Source: Antitrichia curtipendula (Eukaryota > Streptophyta > Bryopsida > Hypnales > Leucodontaceae). Taken from it: a stretch of 64,000 nucleotides of DNA. The stretch is taken from positions 22,524,696-22,588,695 of the forward strand of contig OX579638.1 of the NCBI GenBank assembly GCA_951230915.1, written 5' to 3'. This document shows positions 25,911 through 35,767 of this stretch, one piece after another. Below the pieces are notes generated by a model that saw only the letters and a program-made list of their open reading frames with translations, searched no databases and was not told where the DNA came from. The position numbers and the translations under genes were made by a program. How positions within the stretch are numbered: the stretch's first letter is position 1; the number at the start of each line of letters is the position of its first letter.

Positions 25911-27632
25911 ATGGAAGAGCTGCCGAAGAAGAAGGATAAGTGTCCCCTTTGTCGTCGCACCGTCTCCGTAGTCCTCCTCGACAGCCATGTGAACTCTCAC
26001 CTTGACGCCGAAGACATCGCCAAGGACCGCAGCTTTGCGCAGAAGGTCGCGAGCTCCTCCTCCGCTGGCAAGAAGCTGGAGAATTCCCAGTACTTCGTTT
26101 CCTGCGACCGAGGGTGCAACCAAGAGGTTCCTATCCACGAGTGGGAATCACATTGTCTCCAACATAAGCTCGCCTTGGAGGAAGTTTCAGGCAACGACAC
26201 GCGCGCCTTCTTCGACAAGGGCGTGAGCAAACGGCCGCGGGGAAACTCCTATGGCGAGGGCGAATACGGCAAGATGAGCAAGATACTGCGGAAACGACCT
26301 TTAGAGGAGATTGTGCGCTCGCTCAGGGCCGGGCAAACGAAGGAGACGACGACGATGCCCGTGCGCGAGGGACTCATGCACCTCTTGCAACGTTGCTTGG
26401 AAACCGATCAGCGGGCGGGATTCTCCACCATTGCGCTCTCGGGGTGGGTGGAGCATTACGAGAGTCGCCATAGAGAAGATCTCGGATGGGGATGCGGGTG
26501 GCGCAACATTCAAATGCTGGCCTCGCACCTCCTGATGACGAACCAGGACGCGCGCGACGTCTTGTTCGGGGGTTGCGGATTCGTGCCCGACATTCTGTCA
26601 CTTCAGAGATGGGTGGAAGTGGCGTGGCGCAACGGCTTCGACACGCCAGGCGCGGATTACTTCAATTGGGAAATCGTGGGCACACACAAGTGGATCGGCA
26701 CCACCGAGTGCGCGGCCTTATTGCGATCCTTCGGCATGCGTGCGAGGATTGTTGATTTTCAATCTTTCGGGCCTGGAAAGGTGGAGAGCTCTCGCGGCGA
26801 AGCGCAGGACGAGAATGCGCAACCCACGCGCAGCAGCCTCACCTGGAAATCTTCGTCACCCACAGCGCATGGCAGCGGCGATTCAAGCTCGGGATCCAGG
26901 TCACGATCCGCGTCAAGGTCGAGATCCGCCTCAAGACACCAATCGCCAGTCGGGAGCGACTCCCAAGACGCCGGGTTCTCCGAATGCACGGGTTGTGGGG
27001 AGTTTCCCATCCAGGGGGTGCGTTACCGCCACGCCGACCCTCTTCATGCCGCCGACCTCTGCGTGGCGTGCATGGAGAAGATGCGCAACAGCTCCGACAC
27101 ACACGAGCGTGACGTCGCAGAAGGCTACGAGGGGGTGGATTGCGAGTCCGCCATCGCGGAGGGCTCATCACGAGGGGGGCGAGGAGACGAGACTTCCACT
27201 GCGGAAGCCAACAACAGACACCAACACATTGTGGATTGGGTGTGGAACTATTTCATGGAGCGGCAGAATCGGACAAGCTCCGCCGCGACCACGGCGTTCG
27301 ATCGTCTGCGGCAACCGATTGTGCTCTCCAAGCGCTCGCCGCTCTATTTCCAGCACCGGGGACACTCAAGAACTATCGTGGGGATTGAGAAACGGCGACG
27401 CGCGGGAGGACAGGCGGAGGAGGTGTATTTGCTCGTGCTGGATCCGTCGCAGAAGACGGGAGACATCGTGAGGACGTTGCGGGAGAAGAGTGGGTGGCAG
27501 AGGTTGCTCAAGCGAGGGCTTCAAACCCTAAAACATGCTGAGTACCAGCTTTGCTATGTGGATCCCGGGCTCGCCACTGGGGAAGAATACGAATCCCTCA
27601 AAGTCCTCAGCAGTGTGCACTACACTTATTAG
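25911..27632 (+). CDS. Zinc-finger UFM1-type peptidase (ZUFSP/ZUP1-like, C78 family)
   Basis: This is a single 573-residue exon. The start is the first in-frame ATG, in a strong context (CACCATGG). Two C2H2-type fingers come first: C11, C14, H26, H30 and C65, C69, H81, H85. The C78 papain-like domain follows, with the catalytic Cys at 195 in LGWGCGWRN, His at 485 in GHSRTIVGIE and Asp at 511 in LLVLDPS. Human ZUFSP/ZUP1 is a deubiquitinase that cuts long K63-linked chains during DNA-damage responses, and related UFSP enzymes process UFM1. Which substrate applies here cannot be told from sequence. An insert at about 288-438 holds an Arg/Ser repeat (SRSRSASRSRSASR) and a ZZ-like finger (CTGCGEFPIQGVRYRHAD, then DLCVAC). 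All catalytic residues are kept, so the enzyme should be active. The gene converges on the release-factor gene 1.4 kb away. Confidence 0.9.
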   Translation: MEELPKKKDKCPLCRRTVSVVLLDSHVNSHLDAEDIAKDRSFAQKVASSSSAGKKLENSQYFVSCDRGCNQEVPIHEWESHCLQHKLALEEVSGNDTRAFFDKGVSKRPRGNSYGEGEYGKMSKILRKRPLEEIVRSLRAGQTKETTTMPVREGLMHLLQRCLETDQRAGFSTIALSGWVEHYESRHREDLGWGCGWRNIQMLASHLLMTNQDARDVLFGGCGFVPDILSLQRWVEVAWRNGFDTPGADYFNWEIVGTHKWIGTTECAALLRSFGMRARIVDFQSFGPGKVESSRGEAQDENAQPTRSSLTWKSSSPTAHGSGDSSSGSRSRSASRSRSASRHQSPVGSDSQDAGFSECTGCGEFPIQGVRYRHADPLHAADLCVACMEKMRNSSDTHERDVAEGYEGVDCESAIAEGSSRGGRGDETSTAEANNRHQHIVDWVWNYFMERQNRTSSAATTAFDRLRQPIVLSKRSPLYFQHRGHSRTIVGIEKRRRAGGQAEEVYLLVLDPSQKTGDIVRTLREKSGWQRLLKRGLQTLKHAEYQLCYVDPGLATGEEYESLKVLSSVHYTY

Positions 27633-29088
27633 AGGGATCCCATTTTTTTGGCTCACCATTTCCATATCTTCGATGAATGGGATTCAAGAGCCTAATGCTC
27701 AATGGTTTTTTAGGGCTTGAGAATTCATCAAGCATGATTGATGAATGGGATTCAAATGTCCTATGCGTGGTTTGAGCCCCAAGCCCTAAAATTTGTTGAG
27801 AATGATGAACTGTTGGAGTAATTATGACTCCCCCCGTTGATTCACGTCCTGGTGAATTGACATCAGCGAAGGAGGCCAGCTGAGTACACTCTTCTCAGCG
27901 ATGGCGTCTTTTTCTCTGCGATTATCGACTTCCATCCAATTTGTGAACGAACATCGCCTTGCACATTCAAGTGGACGCAGCTGCCAAATTGTGGTGCAGC
28001 AGCTTCAAGGTAACATCGACTGGCCTGCCCTCTGCTGGGCTTATTACGGAGGGTGATATGAGTTCGCTGGATAGTGCCAATGATCAGCTGAAGGAAGGTT
28101 TATTATGAGCTGTGGAGTTGGGAATGCGGGCTACCGTGGGGATGGCAAGCTACCACGGAAGCACATTGGAGCCATATAATCATCTTGAAAACATTGCTTA
28201 TGGTGGTGCTAAACACTAGTCTTGGAATCCTTTGATAAAAAGCTGTGGTTGGAGATTGGAATTTTACAACATCAACCCGAATTTTATCCTCAAGCTTTCC
28301 TTCTCTGATTGTTTTGATTTCCTGGCATTCACATGAGCAGCCTTGTGTAACCACATGAAGGTTAAGCCCTACTGCCAATGATATGGTGTGCCAAGAATTC
28401 AAAACAGAGAGAGGCCTCTCCATTGTGAGTGGAACGAGTGAGACTGCTTCTTCCGTTGCTAGCAACGCGTTTGGACTGATTGAAGTGCGTCGTCCATTTC
28501 CACCTTGCAGGTTAGCTTGAGAATGATCAACAATTGGCGATGCAGTCCAGCATGAAGGGCATTCGGAACTAGGGAAGCATGTGTTTCAAATATGATCTCA
28601 TGTCCTGCGGTAGCAGTCTCCGTCATTTGCATCATTGCAACTGACAGCGTAGTACCATTTTGTATAGCGAAACTGTAACATTCCTTGTGTGATGAGAATT
28701 TTGGGAAATTACCCAGCTGTAATGTATAGAAAATCTCATGGCCATCAAATTGTGTAATGAGTTAAGAGGTACACGAACGCAAGTTCCGTGATATAGCTAT
28801 CATTTTTGGATAGTGCAGTAACACTCTTTACACAGTACACTGGGTCTCGTGCAAACCGGAGAGGGCAACACCTACAGAGCCATCACTTCGGTTTCTGTGA
28901 TTGTTTGTACTCCTTCAAATGAAAAGTAATATTTTGCAAGGTTTACATCTCCGGAGCCAATTCGTGGCCTAATAAAATTGCAGTCCTAACTGAAATCTCT
29001 ACCGGTGTCTTCTATTGTTTTCAAAGAATGAAGTCCCATGAAAGCACGTAGAACGACTAGAATCTTACAATGGGAAAACTTGTAGGAG
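27633..29088. other. Convergent 3' regions, no gene seen
   Basis: The stretch lies between the stop codons of two convergent genes. A 120-codon open frame on the minus strand at 28103-28465 has no recognisable features and is treated as chance. Confidence 0.45.
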
Positions 29089-29796
29089 TCAATCCCAGCT
29101 ACCTTTGTTGCGCCGTTCAGTCTTCTTGGACCCTGCCTTTTTCTTGTCCAACAACCGCCTCTCATTATCTATCTTCGCTAATTTCTTGATCCGCTTGAGC
29201 TTCTCTTCCGAAGGCGGGGGCGGCACATACGCCGCAGCATCGATCAATTCCTGGAGCTTGCTCAACGCATCCTCAATGTTCCCTTTCTGCGTCCTCGTCC
29301 GCGTGGACGAGATCACGAGCTCCCCGTCGCTGTTCACTCGATTCTTCTCGGTCACCAGCAACTTCTCCCGAATCCTCATCGGCAGCCACTCCGCCCTCAT
29401 CACATTAAACCTCATGTCTACTTTCGTGTTCACTTTGTTCACATTCTGCCCGCCAGCTCCTCCGCTCCGAGCGAAGCTCACCGTCACGTGATCTAATTCG
29501 ACCTTCGGGACAGGTTTGTCCAGATCTTCGTACTCCGGCAACGCATCCAACGCTTGCTGCTTCTGCGCCAGCCGCGCGGGCACGCGTTGGCTGTAATCCT
29601 CCTCCTTCCCGGAACTCATACAACGCCACTTCGAAACACCCCTGGAACCTCGCAGCAGAGACCACGGAGACATTGCGGCCACAATTCGCAGCTTGGAACA
29701 CGTCTGAGGAGAAGACGAAGACACAGAAGAGGTAACCAACGGGGCTGCCAAGGTCGCCATGGCCATAGCCATGGCTCTCGTTATCGCCACAGCCAT
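29089..29796 (-). CDS. Organellar ICT1/ArfB-type peptidyl-tRNA hydrolase (release-factor family)
   Basis: This is a single exon of 235 residues. The N-terminal 60 residues are rich in Ala, Ser, Met and Arg with few acids, as in an organellar transit peptide. The release-factor domain starts near residue 98 (VELDHVTVSFARSGGAGGQNVNK), with the catalytic GGQ at 115-117. After it comes ISSTRTRTQKGNIEDAL. The codon-recognition domain of RF1 and RF2 is absent. The C-terminal tail is basic (EEKLKRIKKLAK to KKTERRNKG), as in ArfB/YaeJ and ICT1, where it sits in the mRNA channel of a stalled ribosome. The expected role is hydrolysis of peptidyl-tRNA on stalled mitochondrial or plastid ribosomes. The ATG at 29796 is the first in-frame Met; the frame stays open a little upstream without one. 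Confidence 0.88.
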   Translation of the reverse strand: MAVAITRAMAMAMATLAAPLVTSSVSSSSPQTCSKLRIVAAMSPWSLLRGSRGVSKWRCMSSGKEEDYSQRVPARLAQKQQALDALPEYEDLDKPVPKVELDHVTVSFARSGGAGGQNVNKVNTKVDMRFNVMRAEWLPMRIREKLLVTEKNRVNSDGELVISSTRTRTQKGNIEDALSKLQELIDAAAYVPPPPSEEKLKRIKKLAKIDNERRLLDKKKAGSKKTERRNKGSWD

Positions 29797-30869
29797 CGCA
29801 AAATCCCTCAAAAACACCGCTTCACTTTGAACAAGGTTCAATCAGTTTCGTAAATTAGAATGAACATCTAGACCTCCACTGTATGAATATCTTGCCATGC
29901 GCCATTCTTCGGCCACGGACAGCTGAATCCAAATCATGGGTTCCCACCTGCACTCGGAAATACTGTACAATCTAATTTCGACAACACAATTTTCGACCAC
30001 GACCAGCCCTAAATTTGCTTTGCACAAGACGGAAGAAAGCTCTTGCGACCACAGAGCGAGAGTAGCCGAAGTGAAAAGAAGTGTCTATTGAGAGGTGCGG
30101 GGGCCAAATTTTTGAAGTTTTTGATTGACTGAAATCTAGAAGTCCTTGAAAAATGGATTCACACCATGAAATGATAGGTCATGGGTCTTCAAGAAGGTCC
30201 AATGACAAGGAGCTCGCTTTTTTCCTATGTGGTAGCAAAAGTCATAAAATATTAACCCCCTATAATTATAGTTACAACCACTTAACCCCAAAACAACGCT
30301 AAGGACGTTCCCAGATGATGAATGACAAAGAACCTCTCCATGCACGATAGAAGTGTAACTATTCATCTTCCAATTTTTTTTGTGAAAAAGGAAGGCTTTC
30401 TACAATAGTTTGACTTTCAATGAGTGCTTTTGTCTTTTTTTAAACCAACAATTCACATGGTACCAAATCATTTCCATGGTGACCAACTTGTCGGGTAAGG
30501 GATAAAAGAGGTGGACTTAACTGAAATTTCAGAGGCTCACTAAAACCTCTATTTTTAAATTTTTTACCATTTCATGCCTTCTTGGTTGTTTACACCAATC
30601 CAAAGATCATGGTATTCAAAAGATGACTTTTTCAAATGGCAAATGAGGGGGCTTGGAGAGATGGAGATTTTCCAATTTTATGACTCCTTTATTTTTGGGA
30701 CATCCTTCAGGATCAAAATACATGTCCCAAGTTCCAATAAAAATATTAAATGTGGAACTTGGAACTTCACAGTGTAAATACTAGGTCTCAATTCTAAGTT
30801 CCAACTTGTCTCTTGTATAATACTCCCTCTATTCTAAAATTATCTTTCTATTGGACAAATTGTTGTAGA
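29797..30869. other. Release-factor upstream region and AT-rich DNA
   Basis: The first ~300 bases, GC-richer, should hold the leader and promoter of the release-factor gene. The rest is AT-rich with one dispersed repeat (30292-30480). No further gene is seen. Confidence 0.45.
30292..30480 (+). repeat. Dispersed repeat, copy 1
   Basis: It matches 44850-45000 in the same orientation: GATGAATGACAAAGAA, GATAGAAGTG(T/C)AACTATTCATC, CTACAATAGTTTGACTT and CAATGA(G/A)TGCTTTTG. Boundaries are approximate and the type is unknown. Confidence 0.6.
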
Positions 30870-31801
30870 TTAACCCCTAAAGTCCCAAGGCCATTTTTCC
30901 ATCAAAAACCATTAAAAACTGCCATTTCTAGAGCAAAGGGCAAAACAAAAAATTTAATGTTTATTTTGCATATTTAACCGTAGGATCTTGTACTAGACTA
31001 GTGTAAGAATGTGTGGAAGAAATTTCAGAAATTTTGACCACGTAGATTGCAAGATATTTGCATTTAAAGTGAAGGAATCTAGTTTTTTTGTACCTTGCTC
31101 AACTACATTTTTTGGCTTTGAACCTTTTTAACTTAAAATTTTTGCTCTAATGATTTTGAATTTCTAATTTTATATGATGAAGAATTGAATTGAGAATCTA
31201 GAAATTTTTTTTTTAAAAGAAACACCTAGTTTTCACTCATTAAAAAATTGTTAAGTAGAAGTAGGTTCAAGATTGAAAGAAAAATTAAATCATTAATAGC
31301 TCTAAGATAGAATTGAAATATACTAATCTCAACAGTGAGATTGTTCTAGAAAAAAATCTTGACCTTGTGAAACTTTTTTTTTTTTTTAATTGTTAAAATT
31401 GAGTTCAGAAATGAATCCTACAAGTTATTTTTTCAAAAAGATGCTCTAATTGCCCGAAAAATAAGATTGACCATAACTTTTGCATAACAAATCCAAATAG
31501 AATGAATCAAAGCTTCCCGTGTAAATAAAAATAAAATCTATATGAAAAAAAAAATTTAATTTTTAATTTAAAGTTTTTTTGAGGATTTTTTTCTGCCCGC
31601 CGAACTAAAATTTGGGGTTTTTGTGCCATAACTTTTGCTCCCGGGCACCAATTGAAATAAAAATTACATTTTTGGAAAGCTAATGTGATTCTCTATCTTC
31701 ACAAAAAAAATTCAGGAAATAAAAAAAAATATTGAGACCGTAGGAGCCTGTCCAAAATCCATTTTGTCCCCCGAGGGGACAATTGGGACTTTAGGGGTTA
31801 T
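30870..31801 (+). mobile_element. TTAA-flanked (piggyBac-like) non-autonomous transposon, best copy
   Basis: The left end reads TTAA then CCCCTAAAGTCCCAA. The right end reads TTGGGACTTTAGGGG then TTAT, which gives a perfect 15-bp inverted repeat, 18 bp if the flanking bases are counted. The interior has no transposase frame. Related copies lie at 18615-19793, 20380-21314 and, inverted, 47845-48730. TTAA flanks and termini beginning CCC are features of piggyBac elements. Without a transposase the superfamily remains an inference. Confidence 0.78.
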
Positions 31802-34734
31802 GATTGAAAATAATATTATTTCTTTTCATTTTGAGTTGTGAATAGAGTTTGGAGTATTCCTATTGTCTTGAAACCTTAAGTTCCAAAATCCTTTTTGAAG
31901 TGTAGTTTTAGAGTTGTTAAAAATAGAAATTTTAGAGCATTTTTAAAGAGCAGCAGTGGCCATTTGATTGCTCTGTCATTGTCATTGTGAAGTCTTCTCC
32001 AAGATCATGTATGGGGTCAGAAGGAAATTCCAATGGTCTAAGATCTATAGCCCAAGTCCATGTGGCTAGTGATTTGTCCTCATTGATCTATAGATAGCTC
32101 AATCATGTATTGTAGCCAATAAGGTTTATATATGGGAGCCAATAAGGTTCATGTATGGCAACTAGATGTGTGGCCCAGGCCCATATAAGGTATCAGTGCA
32201 TTATTATCTTCTTTACACATTTTGATTTCAATTTCATCACGAGCATCCTTACTTCCATGCTACAACTTGTAATTGGAAGATCATTTTGGAACAAATAATT
32301 ATGGGAAAATGAAAGATTATTTTGGGACAAAAGAAGTACTATATAGCAATTTAGTGCCCAAAATATAGATAAAAAAAACCAAAATTCCATTTGAGGATAC
32401 TTTTAGCATCAAACCTACATTCTCTTCATTTTGTATTCAAAACAATAGTTGGAACTTGGAGCCCAAGTTTGATCTCTAATTTTGGCAAATTCAACTTGGG
32501 CTCTAAGTACCACTTTTTTGGCACCAAAACTTCTAAGAAGTATTTCTATTTAGGCATTTTAGAGTACATAGGGACTTGGGACTTAGAACATAGTTACAAA
32601 CCCCAAATTCTAATTTTTGATCCCAATTAGATTTTGAGAATTTAATGGGCCTTAGGATGTAGTATGAAGCGGCCCCAATTTATCCTATTACTTGAAAACA
32701 TAGCCAACTAGTAGGCTGTTATTAAATAATCTATAAAAAATAAAGGTCAATTATTTTTGAAAGCTAATGACTATAGATGCTAAGATCAAGTGAAATTAAA
32801 GTCAAAATAAGATTAAAGTTTAATATTTTTGAAATGAACATCAATCCACCAAATACATGACTTGAAGGATTGCTTATAATGAAATGAAGAAGGCACAATT
32901 TTATTGATCATTTGTGATGATGTAGGGTAGAGAAGAATCAATCTTATTTCAATGAAATTTGTTGTCAATATATAATCATAATAAAAACTTAGTGATTGCT
33001 CATATTTTAAAATTTCTTTTAAATACTATATAAAGGAATTTTCATTACTCAAAAGATACCGGATACATTGAAGCAAGTTGGTAGCGTGATTGCTCGTAGT
33101 AAAAACTTAGTGATTGTGTTGACCTCACTGATGTATGATAAATCAACTTTTATTTAGGAAAAAAAAAAAACTTGTGAGAATTTAAAAATTCAAATTAAAT
33201 TTCAAGGTCCAAATTAAAATTTTGTTTGTAATTTGGAGTCTCCAATGAAAAATTATGGGGCAAAATTTACAGAGGGATAGAGAGGCTCTACACACATACA
33301 AATACAATTTTGGAGCTCAAAGGTAGCTTGATTTTCTATATAAATGCAATAGAAATTTAGTTCAAAATATTAGTTCTTTGTTGTTACAAAACTAGGAGGC
33401 AAATTTAATTTTTCATTTCATTTAAAATTGTTATGACCTAGATTGTTGCAAGCTACTTCATCATATAATTTCTATGCTATGGTCTATACAAATGTTGGAG
33501 AAAAATTATTGTCAATGGTAGATGAAGATAACTTTGGACATGTCATCAACAATGCCATTCACAATAGTACAAAATTAGGAGCACCAAACTACTAGCACTA
33601 CATAGGGATCCTCAACAAGTCAATAGAAATAAAGTGGTAATATTCTTGTGCCACATAGCCAAATGGTTGTTGCACACCTCATAATCCTTAAGCTTTGATT
33701 GCAAGCACCTCATACTTTTCTACTTATACGTTACAAATGCTCTAAAGATCTTACACATATAGGACATATGCATAATATTATTAGAGTAGGATTTCTTTTA
33801 GCCTTCCAACAAGCCAATTTGCAAAACAAACAAGTTTGTGATTGGAGATTTATATCATTTTTTAATACTTCCCTAAACTTTTGAACAACTAAAAAAAAGT
33901 TATTTTTAAAATTGAAAAAAATAAATTCTTATAGAAAAAATCTGTATCTATTAGAAAAATGTTTATTCATTAATTCTATTCTAATAAGTGAGGTAAAGAT
34001 GTAAGGAATTCTACTTTGCAAGGAATCATGAAATGTTTTAAATAAAAGAAAAGCTTGGATATTTTTTTGTAGATTCCCAAATCTCAAAAAGTGAATTTTG
34101 GGTGACCTCTGTTATTGCAAATTTACCGCAAAAGGGCCATTGATTGTTGCACTAAAGGAAATCACCCCATTTCCAACCACTTAAGCAATTTGGCCTATGT
34201 GCAACATGGAGAAGGTTGGGGAAATTTTTTTCCATCTACAGAAATACAAATAAAGAGGATTCCATATATTTTCAGATTTTCAATCTCAAAAACGAAATTA
34301 CTATGAATTTTTCTGTGAAACTTATGTTTGTCCCATTCTCAATATATAGGCAAACCCATTTTCAACCATAGGATGTTTACAAAACCAATGTAAGTGATCG
34401 TTGTGAGTTTTAATGTACATGTTGTGATCATTTTGTGATCATTGTAGGCTTTCAATGTATACCTCGCAGACATTTCCATTGCTCTTGCTAGTCATGCTAG
34501 ACGTGAGCTGTCACCTACTTTGAGAGGTGATCGGAAATGGAGCAGCCTAAGTTGCGAGAATGGGATCCTGGTCGGAAATGGGTGATCTCCTTTAACAGTA
34601 GAGAATTATGTGTCACATCTGTGCAATAGAATCAACTTTCCAATCAATTGAATGAAGGATAGCCGAACTTGTCAACCACACCAAACAAGCCCGGGATGAG
34701 CGGAATAAAGTACATGGTGAAGGCTACTTGGTCT
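31802..34734. other. AT-rich gene-free stretch
   Basis: I see no supported coding frame. The few open frames of 60-80 codons are AT-rich chance frames. Confidence 0.45.
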
Positions 34735-35160
34735 CCAAACCCGACACAATAACTATCTGCCATATCTTGCCGCCGTTGTCAAGGAAACTTTGAGATTGCA
34801 CATGCATGTCCCACTCTAGCTTGTTCCTCACACAAAGGTCAAGCAGGCCAAGCTTGGCGGCTATGATATACCCTCAAGGAGCAAGGCCCTGGTCATTGCA
34901 TGGTGGATTGGAAACAACCCAAACATGTGGGAAAAGTCAGAAGTTCATGCCTAAGAGATTGTTGTCTGCTACCCCGAGGTTGCAAGCATAGGTGCGGGAA
35001 GGTGGTATCCGGGTTCTGCCATTGCCATGCATTTGTTGGCCATCGTACAAATATTTGAACTTGTTCCTCCTCCTGGATTCACAATAATTGATGTGACCGA
35101 GCAAGGAGGCCATTTCAGCCTTCACACTGCCACAAATTTCACCGTTATCGCAATTTCGAG
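34735..35160 (+). pseudogene. Cinnamate 4-hydroxylase-like (CYP73) P450 relic
   Basis: Reading the plus strand through interruptions gives the last third of a P450 of the CYP73 type: LPYLAAVVKETLRLH (K-helix ExxR region), VPHTKVKQAKLGGYDIP, ALVIAWWIGNNPNMW, GAGRWYPGSAIAM, and finally FELVPPPG and EQGGHFSLHT. The K-helix and the C-terminal block match cinnamate 4-hydroxylase closely. Stop codons and frame breaks are present, upstream exons are missing, the PERF region is degraded, and the heme-ligand Cys is replaced by Tyr in the GRWYPG motif. It cannot bind heme normally and is a dead fragment. CYP73 catalyses the second step of the phenylpropanoid pathway. Confidence 0.82.
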
Positions 35161-35182
35161 ATCGTAAGAGTCCTTCTGATTT

Positions 35183-35239
35183 TATCTAGCTGTACAGAAA
35201 TCCTGTAGAAGAGTCTTGAAATTTCTGTACAGCTAGATA
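35183..35239. repeat. Perfect 19-bp stem hairpin
   Basis: TATCTAGCTGTACAGAAAT at 35183-35201 is followed after 19 bases by its exact reverse complement at 35221-35239. A second, imperfect foldback (TCAGTAGAAAATCCA with TGGATTCTACTGA) lies at about 35329-35368. The pair sits between the P450 relic and the 3' end of IFT140. Function is unknown. Confidence 0.8.
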
Positions 35240-35767
35240 CATGAAACACCTCGTAGAAAGGCACTTCCAAAGGGTAGTTGTCCTACTTGTAGTAGCCAGC
35301 ATATCAATTCGGAGGTCTGTAGAGCAGTTCAGTAGAAAATCCAGTAGAAAAAGTGGATTCTACTGAAGCCATACTCTGGGGCAAATAGACAAAATTGACT
35401 GGATAGACCGTTGAGCGATGGAGTCATACCTCAAGAAGAATATCCTTTACTCTTCATAATAATGTAAAGTAGCAATGGTGACCCTGGTGACTGCCATTCT
35501 TTGTTTGCGCAATGAAACGTCCGATGTCTACGCTGACCACCTGAGCCGATATAACACTGGCACCTATTGTGATTCTAACGCAATGGGACTTCAGTGGAGT
35601 AACTCAAGAGCAGCTCATGTTCTTTTGTCATAAGCGGATTCACGTCCAGGATGCGCAATCCTTACCTTTGATAATGTTCTATTTCGATGTCGACTATTCT
35701 GAAAATGTGCGGTCCAAATCCGGGGGCTTTGTCATCTCCGCTGCAAAGCCGCAAATCTCCTAGAGTG

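Noticed and set aside
28103..28465. 120-codon minus-strand open frame between ZUFSP and the release factor
   Set aside because: No recognised motif, no clear splice partners, and the position fits convergent 3' UTRs.
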